Under the pieces are notes generated by a model that was given only the letters and a program-made list of their open reading frames with translations, was not told where the DNA came from and did no database searches. The position numbers and the translations under genes are program-made. This document shows positions 59,138 to 64,000 of a DNA stretch of 64,000 nucleotides, piece after piece; the stretch's first letter is position 1; every line of letters starts with the position of its first letter. Source of the stretch: Hoyosella rhizosphaerae (GTDB taxonomy: Bacteria > Actinomycetota > Actinomycetes > Mycobacteriales > Mycobacteriaceae); contig NZ_BMJH01000001.1 of assembly GCF_014643175.1 (NCBI RefSeq), positions 248,001-312,000 of the forward strand. The letters run 5' to 3'.

Positions 59138-60805
59138 ATGGATGTGCACGAGTTCCCCATTCTTGCTGCGGTACTGACCATCGCTGCAATAGCAGCAATG
59201 TTCGCGGTGCGGCTTAAACAACCGCTGATTGTGGCATTCATTGGAGTCGGAATTCTCGTCGGCCCGGTCGGTTTGGGGTGGGTCACCACCGATGGAACGA
59301 TGGAACTACTCGCGCACCTTGGCATCGCAGTTCTGTTGTTCCTAGTTGGCCTCAGGCTTGATCTTCACCTTGTAAAAACCACTGGTCCAGTTGCGTTGGC
59401 CACCGGTCTTGGCCAAGTCATCTTTACGTCAGTGGTGGGATACTTCATCGCTATTGCGCTGGGCATGGACACGGTAACTGCCTTGTACGTGGCGGTTGCA
59501 CTGACCTTTTCGTCAACGATCATCATCGTGAAACTCCTGTCTGACAAGAGGGAACTTGAGCAGCTTCACGGTCGAATAGCCGTGGGTTTCTTGATCGTTC
59601 AGGACATAATTGTGGTGCTAGTGATGATCGCTATCACCGCGTTCGGGCAAGAGGCTCAGGACAATGTGGCGCTCGGTGTTGTCGAGGTTGTCGCCAAAGG
59701 AATTGGGCTACTCATCGGCATAGTCTTGCTAGCCAAGTACGTGCTGCCGCGCGTTCTGCACAGCGTCGCCCAGTCACAAGAGTTACTGGTTCTCTTCGGT
59801 ATCTCGTATGCGGTCGCTGTCGCTGCGTTTAGCGACTGGCTAGGTTTCAGCTCGGAGGTCGGAGCTTTCCTCGCTGGTGTGTCCTTGGCCTCGACTCCAT
59901 ACCGTGACGCGCTCGGCTCACGGCTGGTGAGTTTGCGGGACTTCCTCTTGCTCTTTTTCTTCCTCGTGCTTGGTGCGCAGTTGGAGTTCACCGATGCTGG
60001 GCAGCAAATCAAGGAAGCACTGATATTTTCGGCGTTTGTGCTGTTCGGCAACCCGCTGATTGTCATTTTGATCATGGCACTTATGCGCTACCCCGTACGT
60101 GTTGGCTTTCTGGCGGGCTTGACCGTGGCGCAGATATCGGAGTTTTCGCTGATTCTGGCCGCCCTGGGCCTCAGTCTGGGCCATATCACCAATGCCACCG
60201 TAAGTTTGATCACCGTGGTTGGATTGATCACCATCGGCGGATCAACCTACCTGATCTTGTACTCGCATCAGATCTACGCGAAAATTGGGCGCTGGCTCGA
60301 AATTCTCGACAGAAGCAGCACACGCAAAGTCGATCTATCCGACGACCAATCTGATGTTGATGTCATCGTGTATGGACTGGGGCGTTTCGGGGGTCCCGTC
60401 GCAGACCGGTTGGGTGCCAATGGATGGAAAGTGCTTGCAGTCGACTTTGACCCTCGACGGATTTCCAACAATCGGCGCCCCGGTGTCACGGCAATTTTTG
60501 GTAGCGCGGAGGACATCCAATTTTTGGAGACGCTCCCATTGGGGCGAGCGAGGGCGGTAGTTAGCACCATCCCCGATATTGATGCAAACCGGGCCTTGAT
60601 CGTTGGACTTGAGCACCATAGCTACACCGGGTGCGTGGCCATTGTCGCGTTGAACGACCACGACGCGCACGAACTGTCGCTTCGAAACATCGATTGCGTT
60701 CTTGAGCCGTACGTCATCGCTGCGGACGTCAGCGCTGAACGGATTGAACACATTGTCAGGGGGCCTGATTCGTCATTCGAGCATGGTCCCGAAAGCCATG
60801 CCTAG
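59138..60805 (+). CDS. Kef-type K+/H+ antiporter with TrkA-N domain
   Basis: 555 residues. About 12 membrane helices (CPA2) with LAHLGIAVLLFLVGLRLDLHLVKTTG and SSEVGAFLAGVSLASTPY. A C-terminal RCK/TrkA-N domain with GLGRFGG (residue ~410) binds nucleotide. It exchanges K+ for H+ and is ligand-gated. The last 33 bases overlap the end of the opposite-strand VIT gene. Confidence 0.92.
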   Translation: MDVHEFPILAAVLTIAAIAAMFAVRLKQPLIVAFIGVGILVGPVGLGWVTTDGTMELLAHLGIAVLLFLVGLRLDLHLVKTTGPVALATGLGQVIFTSVVGYFIAIALGMDTVTALYVAVALTFSSTIIIVKLLSDKRELEQLHGRIAVGFLIVQDIIVVLVMIAITAFGQEAQDNVALGVVEVVAKGIGLLIGIVLLAKYVLPRVLHSVAQSQELLVLFGISYAVAVAAFSDWLGFSSEVGAFLAGVSLASTPYRDALGSRLVSLRDFLLLFFFLVLGAQLEFTDAGQQIKEALIFSAFVLFGNPLIVILIMALMRYPVRVGFLAGLTVAQISEFSLILAALGLSLGHITNATVSLITVVGLITIGGSTYLILYSHQIYAKIGRWLEILDRSSTRKVDLSDDQSDVDVIVYGLGRFGGPVADRLGANGWKVLAVDFDPRRISNNRRPGVTAIFGSAEDIQFLETLPLGRARAVVSTIPDIDANRALIVGLEHHSYTGCVAIVALNDHDAHELSLRNIDCVLEPYVIAADVSAERIEHIVRGPDSSFEHGPESHA

Positions 60806-61927
60806 CAGGTAGGTGATGGTGGCGGCTCCGTAACCGATGGCAAGCTGGCGTAATGCACGCTTTGCTGGTGGGCCGCCAGACAGCAGTCCCACGATGACGC
60901 CGGTTGTCAACAGCGCAATTCCTACCAGAACGGCCGCAACAACAACGGCGAGGGTTCCGTGCAGCCCTAGCGCATAGGGAATGACCGGCACGATTGCGCC
61001 TGAGGCGAAGAATGCAAAACTTGCTGACGCTGCGCGAAGCCCCGTGCCAACGGCTTCGTGGGAGTCGTTGGCCTGCGCGCGGGCATCGGCGCGAGCGTCG
61101 CTGAACTCTGAATTCGTGTCGGTACCGATGTCGGCAATGACGGCTGCGGCCTTAGCCTCGGCTTCGTCGGCAGACATTCCTCGTGCTCGGTATACAAGCG
61201 CAAGTTCGTTCGCGTTCACATCAAGGTCGGGCAGTGCCTTGGTGGTGTCAGGGCTCGGCGTTGATGCCTCAAGCAATTCCCGCTGCGAACGCACTGAAAT
61301 GTATTCGCCAGCCGCCATCGACATCGCGCCAGACAGCAGGCCAGCGACACCGGCGAGAAGTATGACGTCATTGTCGACGCCGCTGCCCGCGAACCCAAGA
61401 ATCAAGGCAAGGTTGCTGACCAAACCGTCGTTGGCGCCAAAAACCGAAGCCCTAAACGTGCCCGAAAGCCGGTTTCGGCCGCGCGTGGCCAGTGCCCGCA
61501 CAACTTCTTCGTGGATATGTTCGTCAGCACTCATCGCACTGGTCGCGTCTCGATCCATCGCGTACGGAGATCTCTTCTCGGCACGTTGGACGAGGGCGAG
61601 CACAAACACGGAGCCGAATCGACGAGCGAGGAAACCGAGCATGCGGGTGCGGAGATCACCGCGAAGCGGCATGCCAACCTGGTCGCCGAGCAGTGTGCGC
61701 CAGTGTTCTTCGTGCCGACCTTCGGCATGCGCTAGGGCGAGCAAGATCTCTCGCTCCTCACCGGTGCGCCGCTCAGCGAGGTCCATATACACAGCGGCTT
61801 CGGCGCGTTCATTCGCGAGATAGCGGCGCCAGCGGGCAATGTCCTGCGACGTCGGTTTTGCGTGGTCATTGATGTCGCGTCGAACCAGGGGCTCATCGGG
61901 GATGCTGTCAGAGTTGCGGTCCGGCAT
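60773..61927 (-). CDS. Ferritin-like/VIT1-CCC1 fusion iron exporter (MbfA-like)
   Basis: 384 residues from ATG 61927 (AGGAGGGG upstream). Residues ~25-140 form a ferritin-like domain with E-rich metal motifs (NERAEAAVYMDLAE, HAEGRHEEHW). Residues ~155-384 form a VIT1/CCC1 domain (FRASVFGANDGLVSNLALILG, GAMSMAAGEYISVRSQRELLE, five helices). This is the plan of MbfA, a membrane-bound ferritin that exports iron and protects against iron/peroxide stress. Antisense overlap of 33 bases with the Kef gene. Confidence 0.88.
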   Translation of the reverse strand: MPDRNSDSIPDEPLVRRDINDHAKPTSQDIARWRRYLANERAEAAVYMDLAERRTGEEREILLALAHAEGRHEEHWRTLLGDQVGMPLRGDLRTRMLGFLARRFGSVFVLALVQRAEKRSPYAMDRDATSAMSADEHIHEEVVRALATRGRNRLSGTFRASVFGANDGLVSNLALILGFAGSGVDNDVILLAGVAGLLSGAMSMAAGEYISVRSQRELLEASTPSPDTTKALPDLDVNANELALVYRARGMSADEAEAKAAAVIADIGTDTNSEFSDARADARAQANDSHEAVGTGLRAASASFAFFASGAIVPVIPYALGLHGTLAVVVAAVLVGIALLTTGVIVGLLSGGPPAKRALRQLAIGYGAATITYLLGMAFGTMLE

Positions 61928-62132
61928 CGTCAATCCCCTCCTGTGGTCGCATCTGTGGGTCGAGAGTGTTTGCGTCGCTACCGTATGAAGACAATACAGT
62001 GGCGACGCTACCGGTCGGCGGTCTGCATTGCAGGTTCTAACACAACTCCAAAGTGATGGTTATGTCAGCTAAACAGTTGAACATTTTCTCGGAAGTGTTC
62101 CGCGGTGTGGCTGTGTCATGTAGAAAAATGGG

Positions 62133-62465
62133 ATGTCAAAACTTGTGCGCGATCTAATCCCGGAGATCATTCGAGCGTCGGGGCGCGAACCGTCTATCAG
62201 CTTTGTAGACGGGCAAGATCGAGTATCGGCGCTGTTCGACAAGTTTGACGAGGAATTGTCGGAGTTGCGTTTGGCGGATGATGAGGCTGTGCTCGAAGAG
62301 GCAGCTGACGTTTATGAGGTCCTGCTGTCGTTGCTTGCTCATCATGGGTTTAGTCGTCTTGATCTTGACATGGCTGCGGCGCAGAAGCGGGCAGAACGTG
62401 GTGGATTTGGTGCCGGTGTCGTTCTCGATTCGGTCTCGAATCCAGGGTCGCTACCAATGAACTAG
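62133..62465 (+). CDS. MazG-like/phosphoribosyl-ATP pyrophosphohydrolase-like protein
   Basis: 110 residues. KLVRDLIPEII at the start and EELSELRLADDEAVLEEAADVYEVLLSLLAHHG with the EExxE...ExxD metal-binding pattern identify the all-alpha NTP pyrophosphatase superfamily. It is probably a house-cleaning NTP pyrophosphatase and not HisE, since no his genes are near. No strong ribosome site was found. Confidence 0.85.
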   Translation: MSKLVRDLIPEIIRASGREPSISFVDGQDRVSALFDKFDEELSELRLADDEAVLEEAADVYEVLLSLLAHHGFSRLDLDMAAAQKRAERGGFGAGVVLDSVSNPGSLPMN

Positions 62466-62478
62466 TTGAGATTGAGAA

Positions 62479-62820
62479 TTAAGAGGTCGCAAGATCAACG
62501 AGTATTGCCGTCAAGGTCGCCACGCCAACGGCAGTAACGACAGTTGTCACAATCAACAAGTGAGCCGACCCTGGCATATCAGAACCCGTTCGCATTGCTC
62601 GGTCCACGGCGACCCATCGGCGATAGCCTCCCAGCGCGGCGAGGCAACCTAGCGCAACCAGTGCGAAACCCAGCGCGCTGCGAATGTGAATTGTGCTGAA
62701 ATCCGGCACGATATGAATGACAGCGACTCCGGCAACTAGGAGGCCGAGTGCTGTGCGAATCCATGCGAGGAAGGTGCGTTCGCTGGCCATCGTGAAGCGT
62801 TCATCGGGCCGTGCGTCCAC
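62479..62820 (-). CDS. DUF202/YidH family membrane protein
   Basis: 113 residues; GTG start with AAGGAGG 4 bases upstream. TMASERTFLAWIRTALGLLVAGVAV is the family hallmark (R.FLAW.RT), with three membrane helices in total. Function unknown. Confidence 0.9.
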   Translation of the reverse strand: MDARPDERFTMASERTFLAWIRTALGLLVAGVAVIHIVPDFSTIHIRSALGFALVALGCLAALGGYRRWVAVDRAMRTGSDMPGSAHLLIVTTVVTAVGVATLTAILVDLATS

Positions 62821-62939
62821 TTTGCCTCCTTGGTTCGTACGCAGGACATTCAGTGTAGTAACAGTGAGTCATGTATTCGCATCCTTGCCGATGCAATAAG
62901 CTTGTCGAGCCCTGAATGTGGCACATGTGATTTCCCTGT

Positions 62940-62955
62940 AACGTACATCTACGTT
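62940..62955. promoter_or_regulatory. Inverted repeat upstream of the NRPS gene
   Basis: AACGTA, four bases, TACGTT, about 100 bases before the NRPS start. It may be a regulator site. It does not resemble the DtxR/IdeR iron box. Confidence 0.35.
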
Positions 62956-63057
62956 GTGGCGACAGTCACTGTAGCGGCATCGTGCGCCACAATGGTGATG
63001 GGGCGGGGGTTGTCGGTGACCGACTACGGTGTCGGACTAGCGATGGAGGGGAGGCTC

Positions 63058-64000
63058 ATGGACTACGCTCAGCGTAGCGGTGGCCAGGCGGCCCCGGTCG
63101 GAGCATTCCCATTGTCCCCCGCACAACAAAGCATGTGGCTTGCGCAACGGCTAAACCCCGAAGTTCCACTGAATATTGCAATGTTCATCGAATTCGATCA
63201 AGAAATCGATGTAGCAGTGTTGAGCCGAGCGTCGGAACAAGCTGGACGCGAATTTGGATCGGGCTACCTCCGCATCGTCGAGGTTGACGGGACACCCTTT
63301 CAGTTCGTTGACCGCGAAATCGACGACCACATCGTCACGATCGACTTTTCGCGAGAACCGGATCCGCGTGCGGCAGCCATGTCCTTCATGCGCCGCGACT
63401 ATTCGGCTCCGATTGACTTATTAGAAGATCGCCTCGCGGTGTCATACGTGCTCACCGTGGATGCTGGGCACCAGTTGTGGTACACGCGGATGCACCACGT
63501 CACGATCGATGGTTTTGGCGCCACAACGATGCTCAATCGCGCTGCCGAGATTTACTCTGCTCTCGTGTCGGGCGACGCGTCGCAGCACAAACCAACAGAC
63601 ACCCTGCGCGAACTGTATGAACACGACGCCGCCTACAGGCAGTCGGGCAGGTTCCGGGCCGACAGTGAGTACTGGAGCAACTACACGGCAGATCTCCCGG
63701 ACGCTGTGTCCTTTGCGGTTAAGTCCGCACCGGCTGCCCCGGTAAGTCGAGTCGCCTCCGCGCCCCTTCCGCGCGAACTTGAGTCGTCGCTCGACGCATC
63801 CGCCGAAAAATACAACGGCTCAATCGCACCACTCTCGATCGCCGCGTTCGCCGCATACGTAGCTCGCATCACTGAGCAGCCCGAAGTTGTTTTGAGCCTC
63901 CCCGTTACGGCCCGAACAACTCACGCGGCGCGTCGTTCAGGCGGCATGGTGTCAAACGTGGTGCCGCTGCGGTTGTGGGTTGGGCAAGGCACGACAGTTC
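63058..64000 (+). CDS. Non-ribosomal peptide synthetase, N-terminal condensation domain (cut by right edge)
   Basis: ATG 63058 is preceded by GGAGGGGAGG. The frame is open to the last base (314 residues seen). The protein begins directly with a condensation domain: FPLSPAQQSMWLAQRLNPEVPLNIAMF (C1) and the catalytic MHHVTIDGFG (HHxxxDG, residues ~146-152), with later LPVTARTTHAARRSGGMVSNVVPLR. This EntF/DhbF-like start fits a module receiving an aryl acid or peptide from a separate initiating enzyme, as in catecholate siderophore synthetases. Whether the product is a siderophore cannot be told from this fragment. Confidence 0.88.
   Translation, partial: MDYAQRSGGQAAPVGAFPLSPAQQSMWLAQRLNPEVPLNIAMFIEFDQEIDVAVLSRASEQAGREFGSGYLRIVEVDGTPFQFVDREIDDHIVTIDFSREPDPRAAAMSFMRRDYSAPIDLLEDRLAVSYVLTVDAGHQLWYTRMHHVTIDGFGATTMLNRAAEIYSALVSGDASQHKPTDTLRELYEHDAAYRQSGRFRADSEYWSNYTADLPDAVSFAVKSAPAAPVSRVASAPLPRELESSLDASAEKYNGSIAPLSIAAFAAYVARITEQPEVVLSLPVTARTTHAARRSGGMVSNVVPLRLWVGQGTTV

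Noticed and set aside
62821-63057. Iron-box (DtxR/IdeR type) upstream of the NRPS
   Set aside because: No TTAGG-type dyad found; only an unrelated AACGTA/TACGTT repeat.
1-64000. CRISPR arrays, tRNA or rRNA genes, transposases
   Set aside because: No regularly spaced repeat array, cloverleaf-like sequence or transposase motif was recognised by eye on either strand; a dedicated search could still find a tRNA.

Overview
The window looks like chromosomal DNA from a member of the Mycobacteriales (Corynebacteriales) of moderate-to-high GC. The evidence is an MmpL-type transporter, a DUF2993 (LmeA-like) envelope protein, DUF3558-type lipoproteins next to a PPE-like protein, an MT0933-type antitoxin-like protein and many GTG/TTG starts. 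The genus cannot be fixed from the sequence alone.

1-20.2 kb is a defence island. The left edge holds the 3' end of a DNA phosphorothioation (PT) operon: dndD (cut by the window edge), dndE and a PT-associated putative methyltransferase. A GIY-YIG-like/DGQHR (DndB-like) pair follows, then an HNH nuclease on the other strand. A tightly coupled minus-strand operon (15.07 to 8.00 kb, read right to left) comes next: a multi-domain protein with RNA-polymerase-alpha-CTD-like, sigma region 4-like and HARE-like HTH segments; a PLD-nuclease/superfamily 2 helicase fusion; a 59-residue protein; a DndD-like SMC ATPase; and a small protein resembling the Dnd-associated protein 4 family. It ends in a strong hairpin. 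I infer this is the interference half of a PT system that lacks recognisable DptFGH here. An independent pair follows (15.5-18.3 kb): a zinc-hook SMC-like ATPase and a small helical partner. The island fades out through gene-poor sequence with a PH-domain gene and a gene interrupted by an in-frame stop.

20.3-31.3 kb: a GNAT gene, a TetR/amidase pair with a perfect palindromic operator candidate, a helix-hairpin-helix protein, a K+/H+ antiporter and a universal stress protein. A recent-looking tandem duplication of a DUF3558-type lipoprotein gene follows, next to a PPE-like protein gene whose 5' end was duplicated with it.

29.5-37.4 kb: two LuxR-type two-component systems, each beside an ABC-2-type exporter, in mirrored layout, with a DUF998 membrane protein and a YjbR protein between. 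37.5-44.5 kb: an MFS transporter, a Tat-exported GH3 glycosidase, an AlkD-like protein, azlCD, a desaturase fused to its own ferredoxin-type reductase, and YaeQ.

44.7-56.8 kb: an MmpL transporter, a GYD protein, a DUF1707 protein divergent from a PadR regulator with two operator-like repeats, an aldo/keto reductase, a methyltransferase, an antitoxin-like protein, a TM2 protein, an AGCS symporter, GDPD, an LmeA-like protein, a MOSC protein and an SDR. 56.8-64 kb: an AI-2E-type permease, a lipoprotein, a Kef-type antiporter, a ferritin-like/VIT iron exporter, a MazG-like pyrophosphohydrolase, a DUF202 protein, and the start of a non-ribosomal peptide synthetase that runs off the right edge.
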